Assembly: GCF_000526215.1 (NCBI RefSeq)
Contig: NZ_JAFQ01000004.1
Location: 7,440,001-7,504,000 of the forward strand
DNA: 64,000 nt
Direction: 5' to 3'
Source of the DNA: Nocardia sp. BMG51109
GTDB lineage: Bacteria; Actinomycetota; Actinomycetes; Mycobacteriales; Mycobacteriaceae
Shown here: one piece after another, positions 15,630-25,096 of the stretch
Layout: every line of letters begins with the position of its first letter
Position numbering within the stretch: position 1 is the stretch's first letter
The notes under the pieces: model-generated
The model's input: the letters and a program-made list of their open reading frames with translations, nothing else
What the model was told of the DNA's origin: nothing
Databases searched by the model: none
Translations under genes and position numbers: made by a program

Positions 15630-17241
15630 GGCTCTGGTGCACTTCCGGTGGCGGTCGATGCTAGGCGAGCAGGATGCGGTGCCGTAGGAGCGGGAATCCG
15701 GCGCGGCCATACATTGGCCGTTTGATCAGTTTGGTTTTCGTGTTCACGCCCTCGACCGGGCCGTTGCTGTAGGGCAGCGTGAGGCCGGCGATCGCGGCGT
15801 CGTGGTCCTGGTCGAGACCGCGCAGGAACGGATCGAGTTCCGGCAGCCGGACCTCGCGGACCTGCTTCATCCATGAGTCCAGGTCGCTGCCGCGGCGCTC
15901 GGTCATCAACTGCGCGAACTCGGCGACCAGCCGGGCCAGATCGGTCATCTCCGGGCAAGCGGCGAGCAGTTCGTCGAGGTGAGCGCGTCGCCCGTCGGAC
16001 AGGTCGGCGGGTCGGGTCATGATCCAGGAGGTGAACCGCCGTGGTGACGGCGCGATCCGGTCGCTTTCGGCGCGGCCTTGGTTGAGGTATTTGTGCAGCA
16101 GGTTGATGCTGCCGGTGTAGCCGAGGGCTTTGATCTCGTGGAACAGGTGCAGCACAGGGACGCCGGGTTCGGCGGCCCGGCGAGCGCGCAGGTGATCACG
16201 ATAGGGGTCGACCAGGCAGGCCCGATATTGCGGCGGCCGGCGCAGCTGATCGGGCTCGGTAGTGCGGGCGTAACGCTTGACGGTGTTGAGGCCCAGGCCG
16301 AGCCGGCGGGCGCAGTCGAGCAGTCCGACGCCTTGATCGAGCAGGTCGTGGATGGCGTGCCAGCGTTCGAGCGTGGTCTTCTCGCGGGTGAGTGTTTGTC
16401 GTTTCGGTCCGGCTTTGGCCCAGCATCCGCTGTGGGCGGCCACGGCTTTCTCCACTGCTCGCGCCAGCCCGTGCCACAGGTGCCACCGGTCGGAAGCTTG
16501 AATCACGGCAGGCAGAGCGCGGCGGACGGCCTCGGCATAGGCGGCCGATCCGTCGCGCACGACGATCTCGACGCCGGGGTGCTCACGCAGCCAGACCTCG
16601 AGGGTTTCGGACTTTCGGTCGGGTAGTACGTCGATCCGCTCGTGCGTTACCGCGTCGATCAAGACCGTGCCGTAACGGTTTCGGCGGCGCAGCGCGAAGT
16701 CGTCCACGCTCAAAACCGCCGGCACCGGCCGCTGCTGCGTCGGAATGCGCAGCAGGATCCGCACGGCGGTATGGCGGGACAACCGCACCGCCAGCCGCGA
16801 CAGCAGCCGCGTGGCGGCCCGCCCGGCCAGTTCCCACACCACCGCACGCACCTGCCGGGTCAGGCGAACCGTCCGCCGCTGATAACGTTCCACCACGCCA
16901 GGGACCTGTTCACGAAACGTGGTGCAGCAGTTCAGTGTTGGGCAGACAAGCCGCCGAACACGCACCCGCACGACTGCTGCTCGGCCGTCGACAGGAACGT
17001 CTGCGAGGGTCCGTTCGTGGTAGCTGTGCACCCGGCCGGACTCGGCACCGCAGGCCGGGCAGGAAGCCGGCCCGTCCGGCGTTCGCGCCAGAACCGAGAT
17101 CCGTTCGCCCTCATCCACCACATCCTCGACAACCAGCGGTGACAACCCCGAAAACGCCACGCTGACAGCAACATTCACCTCACGCACCAAAGAATCGTGC
17201 CGTCACCGACACCGATCCGCCACCGGAAGTGCACCAGAGCC
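15630..17241 (-). mobile_element. ISL3-family insertion sequence
   Basis: A 1612-bp element with perfect 25-bp terminal inverted repeats at 15630-15654 and 17217-17241 (outer bases GGCTCTGGTGCACTTCCGG) and a single transposase gene filling it. Size, repeat length and transposase type all fit ISL3. The direct flanks (TGATCTCC on the left, GTTAGATC on the right) are not the usual 8-bp duplication. The right flank instead pairs with 12684-12691. Confidence 0.9.
15661..17190 (-). CDS. ISL3-family transposase
   Basis: A 509-aa DDE transposase that cuts and joins the IS ends. It has an N-terminal zinc-finger region (CPACG near 44 and CPTLNCC near 83), an HTH, and the catalytic residues in VDDFALRR (D163/D164), VVRDGSAAY (D213) and GPVEGVNTKTKLIKR (E480). 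A second HTH-like insert (CARRLGLGLNTVKRY) lies between the second and third catalytic residues, as is normal for the family. Length and motifs are complete, so it should be active. The start is near the right inverted repeat; a slightly later start is possible. Confidence 0.93.
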   Translation of the reverse strand: MVREVNVAVSVAFSGLSPLVVEDVVDEGERISVLARTPDGPASCPACGAESGRVHSYHERTLADVPVDGRAAVVRVRVRRLVCPTLNCCTTFREQVPGVVERYQRRTVRLTRQVRAVVWELAGRAATRLLSRLAVRLSRHTAVRILLRIPTQQRPVPAVLSVDDFALRRRNRYGTVLIDAVTHERIDVLPDRKSETLEVWLREHPGVEIVVRDGSAAYAEAVRRALPAVIQASDRWHLWHGLARAVEKAVAAHSGCWAKAGPKRQTLTREKTTLERWHAIHDLLDQGVGLLDCARRLGLGLNTVKRYARTTEPDQLRRPPQYRACLVDPYRDHLRARRAAEPGVPVLHLFHEIKALGYTGSINLLHKYLNQGRAESDRIAPSPRRFTSWIMTRPADLSDGRRAHLDELLAACPEMTDLARLVAEFAQLMTERRGSDLDSWMKQVREVRLPELDPFLRGLDQDHDAAIAGLTLPYSNGPVEGVNTKTKLIKRPMYGRAGFPLLRHRILLA

Positions 17242-17249
17242 GTTAGATC
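17242..17249. repeat. 8-bp direct repeat, right copy (GTTAGATC)
   Basis: Identical to 12684-12691 and abutting the right IS terminus; it is the second half of the proposed target duplication. It overlaps a near copy of the 14-bp repeat found on the other side of the IS, so chance similarity cannot be fully excluded. Confidence 0.55.
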
Positions 17250-17263
17250 GACAGTCCCTTGAG

Positions 17264-17334
17264 CGGGTTGATCAGTCTGCCAACGCTGGATCACGAACGT
17301 CTCATGATCGGTGGCGTACACGGTCGGGCAGTCC
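17264..17334 (-). pseudogene. 71-bp relic of the 110-aa gene at 5908-6240
   Basis: This segment matches 6127-6193 and flanking bases with three mismatches and still encodes DCPTVYATDHETFVIQ and WQTDQP on the minus strand. Both ends of the gene are gone. It shows that a third DUF6879/XRE-type locus, or the missing companion of the second one, once stood here and was removed, probably with the IS activity next door. From 17335 to 17593 I see no gene. Confidence 0.75.
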
Positions 17335-17593
17335 CCCCGGAGTACTTGGTCTTCCTCAAACCGACCAGCGGACTCATAGAGTTGCCGCTGAACGAATGAT
17401 TATCGACACCACCGTCGCGCCGGGTCGACCGTCGCGCTGGCAGGAGCACAGCGCCGATGAACCCGCTGATTACGGAGCGGACAGTCCCGCTGTCGGCCCG
17501 ATCGGCGCCCCGTCCAGCGTCTTGGCCCGAGGTCACCGAGCGTGGGAACGGCGCTACGGCGGCCGCTGCCCGAATGGGTTGTCGGACAAGTGG

Positions 17594-18508
17594 TCAGAGA
17601 CGATCAGCCGAGCGCACTGCGCGCGGTGTGAAGACACGTTTGACCCACCGCAGCCATCTCCGGCGTGGCCGGTCGTCGGACGCCAGTTGGACGATGATTC
17701 CACCGAGACGTGCCTCCTGCATGGTTGCGGGGTGTCCGTCGATGAAGCACATTCCGGTGCTCGTGACCTCGACGCATTCTTCTTTCCGGGAACCGGCGGC
17801 GCCAGAGGCGTCGAGTGTGTCGCTGTAGTAGGCGATCATTCCGCCGCTGAGATCGATGTTGAAACCGGTGACCCGGCGCCCGGCGCTGTCGGTGGTGCGA
17901 GGGCGGCAGTGGTCGCAGACCGCGCGGGGGTAGCGTTCCGCATAGACCGCCGGCCGCTCGCAGCGCGGGCAGGGTTGGGTGTAGCGACTCCCCGGGTCCG
18001 GATTTTGCAGCAGGAAATCGTTGCGGGCAAGGATATTACGCCCGGAGTATCCCGGGATGCCGTTGCGGCGCAGGATGATGAGAACGAACTCGGCGTAGTC
18101 GGCCGTCTCGGCATCGATCTTTGCGCGCCAGGACAATTCGTCGATGCGCGTGAGGCCGGCGTCATAGGCCTCCAGCGCCGCTCGGTGCGCCACCGACAGT
18201 TCGCTGTCGGGGATGTGCCTGTTGGCGTGTTCGGCCGCGGCCAGGTGTTCGGCGATCACCGTGTCGATGTCTCGGTCCGCCGTCAGCACCCCGCTGCCGT
18301 AAGCGGTCGTGGTCACCAGGACATAGTTGTTCCTGTCGCCGCCATCGGTTCCGATCGTCTCCACGAAGATGAAACCCTGGCCGTAGCGGGCGTTTTCGAG
18401 CCCCGGGTGGGCGTAGTGAACGAGGGTGTCGGGCTCCTGCGCCAGGTTGCGCGCGGCTCGTAACGCCTCATCATAGGTCGGTGGAGATCTCGGGTCCGGC
18501 CGTGTCAC
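17594..18508 (-). CDS. Hypothetical protein with a zinc-ribbon-like motif
   Basis: A 304-aa soluble protein starting at GTG 18508, nine bases after the stop of the reductase gene, so it may be the last gene of the operon running from 20015. The centre holds CPRCERPAVYAERYPRAVCDHC, a clear four-cysteine zinc-ribbon spacing near residues 178-200. The N-terminal half is helical (AIAEHLAAAEHANRH). The C-terminal part (GGMIAYYSDTLDASG, CFIDGHPATMQEARLGGIIVQ) looks like a beta domain. I do not recognise the family, though proteins of this kind are common in actinomycetes. Confidence 0.7.
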   Translation of the reverse strand: MTRPDPRSPPTYDEALRAARNLAQEPDTLVHYAHPGLENARYGQGFIFVETIGTDGGDRNNYVLVTTTAYGSGVLTADRDIDTVIAEHLAAAEHANRHIPDSELSVAHRAALEAYDAGLTRIDELSWRAKIDAETADYAEFVLIILRRNGIPGYSGRNILARNDFLLQNPDPGSRYTQPCPRCERPAVYAERYPRAVCDHCRPRTTDSAGRRVTGFNIDLSGGMIAYYSDTLDASGAAGSRKEECVEVTSTGMCFIDGHPATMQEARLGGIIVQLASDDRPRRRWLRWVKRVFTPRAVRSADRL

Positions 18509-18517
18509 GCGGCCAGT

Positions 18518-19171
18518 CTATCGATAACACAGTCGCCGCTCCCGGACCGCGTAGGTCAGGTGGGTCACCCGCTGCGTCGGCTCCGCGCGGACCGGTTCCA
18601 GGGCCACGCGGGCCGCGTCCACACCCTCGAACAGGCGGATTCCGGAGCCGAACAGCACAGGTGAGAGTGCGACCGTGAACTCGTCGATCAGGCCGGCGTT
18701 CACGTACTCCAGGATCGTCGCGCCGCCTCCCGCGATGCGAACATCCCGGTCGCCGGCGGCCTCGCGGGCCCGGTCGAGTGCGGTCTCGATGCCGTCGTCG
18801 ACGAAGTGGAAGGTGGTGCCGCCCAGCCGTTTCCAGGGGTCACGCTTCTCGTGCGTCACGACGAAGACCGGCGTGTGGAACGGCGCCTCCTCGGGCCACG
18901 CCTGCTCGCCGGCGTCGAACATGCGCTTGCCCATCACGCTCGCACCGGTGCGCTCGAACGTCTCCCGCACGATGTCGTTGTCGCGCCCTTCCTCGCCGCC
19001 CTCGCCGAGCTTCAGGTTCTCCCGGAAGTGCCGCTGCGGAAATATCCACTGCTGCAATTCCATCCACTGCTGCAATTCCATCCACTGCTGTCCCATCAAG
19101 TCCTCCGAGGACTCGGGCGCGATGAAACCGTCCAGCGACATCGATACGCTGAAGAACACCTTCCCGGCCAT
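18518..19171 (-). CDS. Dihydrofolate-reductase-like (RibD C-terminal family) protein
   Basis: A 217-aa member of the dihydrofolate-reductase/RibD-C superfamily, probably an NADPH-dependent reductase of unknown substrate. It begins VFFSVSMSLDGFIA and ends with DVRIAGGGATILEYVNAGLIDEFTVALSPVLFGSGIRLF, both diagnostic of the family. An in-frame repeat of six residues (QQWMEL twice, then QQW) expands a loop near residues 28-45. Its ATG overlaps the stop of the SRPBCC gene, placing it in the ArsR-SRPBCC-reductase operon, a common grouping. Confidence 0.85.
   Translation of the reverse strand: MAGKVFFSVSMSLDGFIAPESSEDLMGQQWMELQQWMELQQWIFPQRHFRENLKLGEGGEEGRDNDIVRETFERTGASVMGKRMFDAGEQAWPEEAPFHTPVFVVTHEKRDPWKRLGGTTFHFVDDGIETALDRAREAAGDRDVRIAGGGATILEYVNAGLIDEFTVALSPVLFGSGIRLFEGVDAARVALEPVRAEPTQRVTHLTYAVRERRLCYR
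19045..19090. repeat. 18-bp tandem repeat (2.5 copies) inside the reductase gene
   Basis: The unit TCCACTGCTGCAATTCCA occurs at 19045-19062 and 19063-19080, and a partial third copy at 19081-19090. It keeps the reading frame and encodes QQWMEL in the reductase. This is a likely slippage expansion. Confidence 0.85.
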
Positions 19172-19674
19172 CAGCTCCCGGTTCCCTTCCGAACGATCTC
19201 GGTGACATAGGCAGCCAGGTTGTTCAGGGTCTGCCGGCCGCCCTCGATCGCGTGATACTTCTCGGCCGCCTCGTCGCGCAGTTCCTTGGTGGGGAACACC
19301 GTGCGCATCTCGATCCGGGTCGCCACACCGTCGGGCGCGAACGTCAGGACCGACTCGAAAGCGTTGGGGTCGCGGCGGGACTCACCGTGCAGCAACGTGA
19401 TCCGCTCCGGCGGGACGATCTCGGTCCAGGTGATCCACTCCTGGTAGTCCGTCCCGTCCGGTCCGTGCATCACGAAATCCCACTCCCCGCCGACGCGGAA
19501 CTCGAACGCCCGCGTGGTGGTGGTGAATCCCTCCGGCCCCCACCATTGCGACAGGTGCCACACCTCGGTGAACGCCTCGAACACCAAATCCCTTGGGGCA
19601 CTGATGACTCGGGAGATCACGATCTCGCGGTCGGCCGTCGCGGACCGCACCGTTCCCTGTCCTGTCGTACTCAT
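19171..19674 (-). CDS. SRPBCC / AHSA1-type domain protein
   Basis: A 167-aa protein of the START-like Bet v1 fold (AHSA1 group). It shows EIVISRVISAPRDLVFEAFTEVWHLSQWWGPEGFTT, FRVGGEWDFVMHGPDG, WTEIVPPERI and the C-terminal helix. These proteins bind small hydrophobic ligands in a deep cavity; the specific ligand is unknown. It overlaps the ArsR gene by 4 bp upstream and the reductase gene downstream, so it sits in a tightly coupled operon. The ArsR-plus-SRPBCC pair is frequent in actinomycetes. Confidence 0.9.
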   Translation of the reverse strand: MSTTGQGTVRSATADREIVISRVISAPRDLVFEAFTEVWHLSQWWGPEGFTTTTRAFEFRVGGEWDFVMHGPDGTDYQEWITWTEIVPPERITLLHGESRRDPNAFESVLTFAPDGVATRIEMRTVFPTKELRDEAAEKYHAIEGGRQTLNNLAAYVTEIVRKGTGS

Positions 19675-20015
19675 TCAGCCTCCTGCCTCTCCTGCTTCAG
19701 GTCCTGCACGTATGCGTCCAGCCGGTCGAAGCTCTCGTTCCAGAACCGCTCGAACCCTCCGGTCCACTCGTGGACCGGCCGCAGCCCGCGGGCGTCCAGG
19801 CCGTACAGGCGCTGCTTGCCCGCCTTGCGGTCCCGCACCAGCCCGACCTCCCGGAGCACCCGCAGGTGCTTGGACACCCCCGGCTGGGTCATCCCCAGTT
19901 CCCGGGCCACCTCGGTCACCGGCCGCTCCCCCGTCCGCAGCAGCACCAGGATCTCCCGGCGCTGCGGCTCGGCGATCGCATTGAAGACGTCCGATGTTGT
20001 CGCTGCGCGTGCCAC
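19671..20015 (-). CDS. ArsR/SdpR-type transcriptional repressor
   Basis: A 114-aa winged-helix regulator with FNAIAEPQRREILVLLRTGERPVTEVARELGMTQPGVSKHLRVLREVGLVRDRKAGKQRLYGL, the standard ArsR fold. It has no cysteine metal site, so it is of the non-metal SdpR kind. The C-terminus WTGGFERFWNESFDRLDAYV is typical of those paired with SRPBCC genes. It starts at GTG 20015 and is first in the operon. A palindrome 12 bases upstream suggests autorepression. Confidence 0.9.
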   Translation of the reverse strand: MARAATTSDVFNAIAEPQRREILVLLRTGERPVTEVARELGMTQPGVSKHLRVLREVGLVRDRKAGKQRLYGLDARGLRPVHEWTGGFERFWNESFDRLDAYVQDLKQERQEAE

Positions 20016-20026
20016 AGTGCCATCAT

Positions 20027-20042
20027 ATTCCTATATGGGAAT
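20027..20042. promoter_or_regulatory. Palindromic operator candidate upstream of the ArsR operon
   Basis: ATTCCTATATGGGAAT forms 5-bp arms around an AT-rich centre and lies 12 bases before the GTG of the ArsR gene. Its position over the likely core promoter suits autorepression by that protein. Confidence 0.5.
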
Positions 20043-20158
20043 GCGTCAAGCAACAGGAATCAGACAGGACTCGTCAGCAGTCGGTGAAGCGGCCGTCGGC
20101 GACACGGAGGAGTGCCTACGGCTACTCGACCTGTCGATATGAACCCGTGAGATCCTCG

Positions 20159-20599
20159 TCAGTCGTTCTCGCCCAGGGGTGCGCCCGACGGAGCGGGCGC
20201 GGCCCCTGCGGCGGCGAACAAGGCCTCCACCTCGCTGCCCCACTCCGGATACATCTCGACCTTGCGCTTGTAGATCGCATAAATCTTCTCGGGCAGTTCA
20301 GGATTCGATTCGTCGGAGAATCGCACCGCGTACTGCTTGGCCAAACGCGGCAGGATGTAGTGGTCACCCTCTACATGCACCGGATCGTGCATGTAACGTT
20401 CCAGCGCGTCCAGGTCGGGAATCGCCGTCAGATACGCATGGGTGAAGCCCTCCGCCGGGTCGCCGAGGTCCGGCCCGACGGTCGAGAACACCGTCGACTC
20501 AACCGACGCGGTGCGTCGCATAGCGGCGAGCACCTGTTCCTGCTCCTGCCCGGTGACGCCGGGCTTGAAACTGAACCGCAGCAGATTGATGATCATCAT
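20159..20599 (-). CDS. Dabb-domain (stress-responsive alpha/beta barrel) protein
   Basis: A 146-aa protein starting at ATG 20599 (or 20596), directly after GGAGGT. It begins MMIINLLRFSFKPGVTGQEQEQVLAAM and has FTHAYLTAIPDLDALERYMHDPVHVE, the signature of the dimeric ferredoxin-like Dabb fold. Family members include small decyclases and cyclases, but most are uncharacterised. It is divergent from a truncated TetR gene and has two operator-like sites in the shared promoter. Confidence 0.8.
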   Translation of the reverse strand: MMIINLLRFSFKPGVTGQEQEQVLAAMRRTASVESTVFSTVGPDLGDPAEGFTHAYLTAIPDLDALERYMHDPVHVEGDHYILPRLAKQYAVRFSDESNPELPEKIYAIYKRKVEMYPEWGSEVEALFAAAGAAPAPSGAPLGEND

Positions 20600-20610
20600 A
20601 CCTCCAATAT

Positions 20611-20648
20611 TGCACTGACGAGTGCACATTAGCGCACTGGTTAGTACA
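20611..20648. promoter_or_regulatory. Tandem operator sites between the Dabb gene and a broken tetR
   Basis: TGCACTGACGAGTGCA (20611-20626) is a perfect 6-bp-arm palindrome. CGCACTGGTTAGTACA (20633-20648) is a degenerate second copy. Their centres are 22 bp apart, two helical turns, as in cooperative TetR binding. The regulator gene next to them is truncated. Confidence 0.55.
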
Positions 20649-20665
20649 TTCGCTAGGGTTACATC

Positions 20666-20845
20666 GTGCCTCCACTGAAGCCGGAGCGCCCGACCGGGCG
20701 GATCGACAAGCGGCAGGCGATCCTGAACGCCGCATTCACCATCTTCTCCAGGGACGGCTACTACCGGGCAGGCGCCAAGCGGACGGCGCACTCGCCGGGG
20801 CGGTGGTGGCAGTGGATGTCTCGCAGTTCGTCGACTGCGCTGTGA
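20666..20845 (+). pseudogene. Truncated TetR-family regulator
   Basis: From GTG 20666 the frame encodes a TetR-like N-terminus (RIDKRQAILNAAFTIFSRDGYYRAG) and then loses similarity just where helix 2 and the recognition helix should start, ending at TGA 20845 after 59 residues. The HTH and ligand domain are missing. It is divergent from the Dabb gene and next to two good operator sites. The remaining stretch to 21193 contains no gene that I can support. Confidence 0.65.
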
Positions 20846-21193
20846 GACGCCTTCACCGCCGGAGTGATCGAAGGCGGATCACCCCGCCCGCCGCGTAGGC
20901 CAGCCGACAAACCAGTCCGATATCGGCAGCCGAAAGGACCGGTGTCGACGATTTACTGATCACCCGCAAGCCAGCGGGGGCTCATCCGATTCGCGGCAGT
21001 TGAGACCGAATGCGGTCGAGACCTGCTGCGCATTTCGCAGCCAGTCCGCGCGTCCCGGACTCCCCGAGGTTGACTGTGCCGTTGCGGCATGGTGTTGAGT
21101 CGGGTTCGCGATGGGTTTCTGCTGGTCGGGGCTCATCGCCGGTGGGTTCGATGACGAACGCGCCGCCTGTCGATGCCCTGGATTGGAGCCTTC

Positions 21194-23113
<1,920 letters not shown>

Positions 23114-23123
23114 CCGCCCGGTC

Positions 23124-23160
23124 CCGGCGCCCGCCGCACCGGCACCGCGGCGGGCGCCGG
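23124..23160. terminator. Bidirectional hairpin terminator
   Basis: CCGGCGCCCGCCGC (23124-23137) and its perfect complement (23147-23160) form a 14-bp stem with a 9-base loop. It fits exactly between the stop codons of the convergent S9 peptidase and P450 genes. There is no T run, which is common in actinomycetes. Confidence 0.7.
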
Positions 23161-23163
23161 TTG

Positions 23164-24345
23164 CTAGTCGATGCTCTCGAACGTGACCGGCAGCGCGACG
23201 GGAGAACGGAACGGGTGGCCCTGGATACGGGTGTCGGGGCTGGGGAGCAGGGTGATGTTCGTCAGCCTGTCCAGCAGGCACTCGAGGGCGACCCGAGTTT
23301 CCATGCGGGCCAGCTGAAGTCCCAGGCACGTATGCGGACCGGCGGCGAAACTGATGTGGGGCAGTCGCTTTCGGGTGATGTCGAACTCGTCGGCGCGCTC
23401 CCAGCGATGCTCGTCGCGGTTCGCCCCGCCCAGGCAGACGTCCACCACCGAACCCGCCGGAATCCGCGTGCCCGCCACGTCGGCATCGGTGGTCGCGTGC
23501 CTGCGGATGGTGGTGAGGGGCGTCTCGAAGCGCAGCCCCTCCTCGACGGCGGCCGGGATCAGGGCGCGGTCGCGGCGCACCATCTCGAATTGGCCGGGCC
23601 GGGTGAGCAGATGGAACAGCAGGTTGCCCGACGAGCGATACGTGGTCTCGAGCCCGGCAAGCAGCAGCAGCCGCAGGAACGAGTAGATGGCCTCGTCGCT
23701 CAGGCGCTCGCCGTCGATCTCCGCCGCCACCAGATCGCCGATGATGTCCGGCGTGGGAGCGGTGCGGCGGCGCTCGATCTGGTCGAGGAAGTAATCCTGC
23801 AGTGCCGCCGAGGCTTTCGCGCCCCGCGCGTAGTCGGCGTTGAAGGTGAGCAGTTCGACCGCGCGGGCGCGGAAGAACGACAGGTCCTCCTCGGGCAGGC
23901 CCAGCAGCCGGGTGATCACCCGGGTCGGGAACTCGACGGTGAACTCGCGCACGAGATCGGCCCGCCCGGCGCCGGCGAACTCGTCGATCAGCGCGTTGCA
24001 GATCGGGCGGACGATGGCCGGCTCCCAGACCTCCAGCGACTGCGACTTGAATGCCGCGGCGACCAGACCGCGGTGGGCGCGATGCTTCGCTCCCTCCATC
24101 GCCAGAATCGTGGGGCCCATCAGCGGGCCGATGGTGGCGTCGTAGTTCTTCGAATTGAAGGCGGTGCCGTCGCGCAGCACGGCGGTGACCGCTTCGTACG
24201 ATACGGCCAGGTAGGAGTTCATGGTCCGCGACGACTCCGGGAGCCGGGAGTGGTCCATGACCGTCCCTTCGCACAGGCCACCGGTGCGGCGCTTCTCGGC
24301 GAAGTACGGGTAGGGATCGTCGATGAGTTCGAGCATTGTGTCCAT
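23164..24345 (-). CDS. Cytochrome P450
   Basis: A 393-aa class I bacterial P450. The I-helix is LLLLAGLETTYRS (oxygen-activation AG-ETT), the ExxR motif is EEGLRFE, and the heme loop is FAAGPHTCLGLQLAR with the cysteine ligand. It begins MLELIDDPYPYFAEKRRTGG, close to the usual substrate-recognition start. No ferredoxin or reductase gene is adjacent, so it must use partners from elsewhere. The reaction is unknown. The neighbouring XRE-cupin pair upstream may control it. Confidence 0.93.
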   Translation of the reverse strand: MDTMLELIDDPYPYFAEKRRTGGLCEGTVMDHSRLPESSRTMNSYLAVSYEAVTAVLRDGTAFNSKNYDATIGPLMGPTILAMEGAKHRAHRGLVAAAFKSQSLEVWEPAIVRPICNALIDEFAGAGRADLVREFTVEFPTRVITRLLGLPEEDLSFFRARAVELLTFNADYARGAKASAALQDYFLDQIERRRTAPTPDIIGDLVAAEIDGERLSDEAIYSFLRLLLLAGLETTYRSSGNLLFHLLTRPGQFEMVRRDRALIPAAVEEGLRFETPLTTIRRHATTDADVAGTRIPAGSVVDVCLGGANRDEHRWERADEFDITRKRLPHISFAAGPHTCLGLQLARMETRVALECLLDRLTNITLLPSPDTRIQGHPFRSPVALPVTFESID

Positions 24346-24439
24346 GGCGCCGAATCTCCTTGTCTCGCTGTCGGATCCGAGTGAATCACGACGGGGCGAG
24401 CGCCCGGCACACCCGAACGGGTGGGTAGTCGCCGCCCGA

Positions 24440-25096
24440 TCACCCGCCGGGCGAGAAGTAGGTGCCGATCCCGGCCTCGGTAGAGAAGCTCAGAATCCGC
24501 GCGGTGACAGAATCGCTCGGGTTGTGCCGCGAGTGGATCCGGCCGGCGTCGAACAGAATGAAGTCGCCGCCGTCCAGTTCGTGCACCTCGTGCTCGATGC
24601 GGTACCGGACCGACCCCTCGAGCACGACCTCGTATCGGCGGCCCGAGCTCATGGTCAGGGGTTCGTCGGGGCCGAGACCCGGGGCGAGTGTTACGAGCAC
24701 CCCGGCGATGCGGCCGGTGAAGCCGGGGACCAGAAGCTCCAGCTCGGGGTCGGCCGCACCCCTGCGGAGGGTGACGCGGTCGGTGCCCTTGACGACGGCG
24801 GCGTCCGCGGCGGAGGTCTCGAAGAACGCGTGCACGCCGGTGTCGAGCGCCCGGGCGATCGCCGTGAGCGCGGCGAACGACGGGTTCCCGACGCCGTTCT
24901 CCAATCGGCTCAGCAGCCCGACGCTGACGTTGGCGGCCTGCGCCAGCTGAACGAGTGTCAGCCGGCCCCGGCGCAATTCGCGAATCCGCTGCCCGATGAG
25001 ACCGACGACTCGGGAACGGTCGAGTGCGGGTTTGGTGTTCTCGTCGTTCTCCCGGCCGTGCGCGACGTCGGCTCCGCCCGGACCGTCCGGCATCAC
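24440..25096 (-). CDS. XRE-family regulator with cupin domain (second of a pair)
   Basis: A 218-aa regulator with HTH GQRIRELRRGRLTLVQLAQAANVSVGLLSRLENGVGNPS (about 35-70) and a C-terminal cupin (GPDEPLTMSSGRRYEVVLEG...YRIEHEVHELDGGDFILFDAGRIHSRHNPS). In this family the cupin senses a small ligand and the protein usually represses nearby catabolic genes. The start overlaps the stop of the upstream XRE-cupin gene (GTGATG). The paired gene differs in the cupin metal-like residues, so the two may sense different ligands. Confidence 0.88.
   Translation of the reverse strand: MMPDGPGGADVAHGRENDENTKPALDRSRVVGLIGQRIRELRRGRLTLVQLAQAANVSVGLLSRLENGVGNPSFAALTAIARALDTGVHAFFETSAADAAVVKGTDRVTLRRGAADPELELLVPGFTGRIAGVLVTLAPGLGPDEPLTMSSGRRYEVVLEGSVRYRIEHEVHELDGGDFILFDAGRIHSRHNPSDSVTARILSFSTEAGIGTYFSPGG

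Larger units (their letters stand above)
12692..17241. mobile_element. Candidate 4.55-kb transposable unit carrying a Ser/Thr kinase
   Basis: The block from the left IS-like terminus at 12692 to the right terminus of the ISL3 element at 17241 is flanked by the same 8 bp (GTTAGATC). The ISL3 element inside it does not show matching 8-bp flanks of its own. Read simply, the outer ends were used together and moved the kinase gene and the transposase as one unit into DNA next to the DUF6879/XRE pair. Recombination between separate insertions could also give this picture. A repeated word just outside the IS (15580-15626 and 17247-17259) complicates the reading. Confidence 0.45.

Noticed and set aside
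17396..18463. A 355-codon plus-strand frame
   Set aside because: It is antisense to the zinc-ribbon protein gene, which has the better composition and operon spacing.
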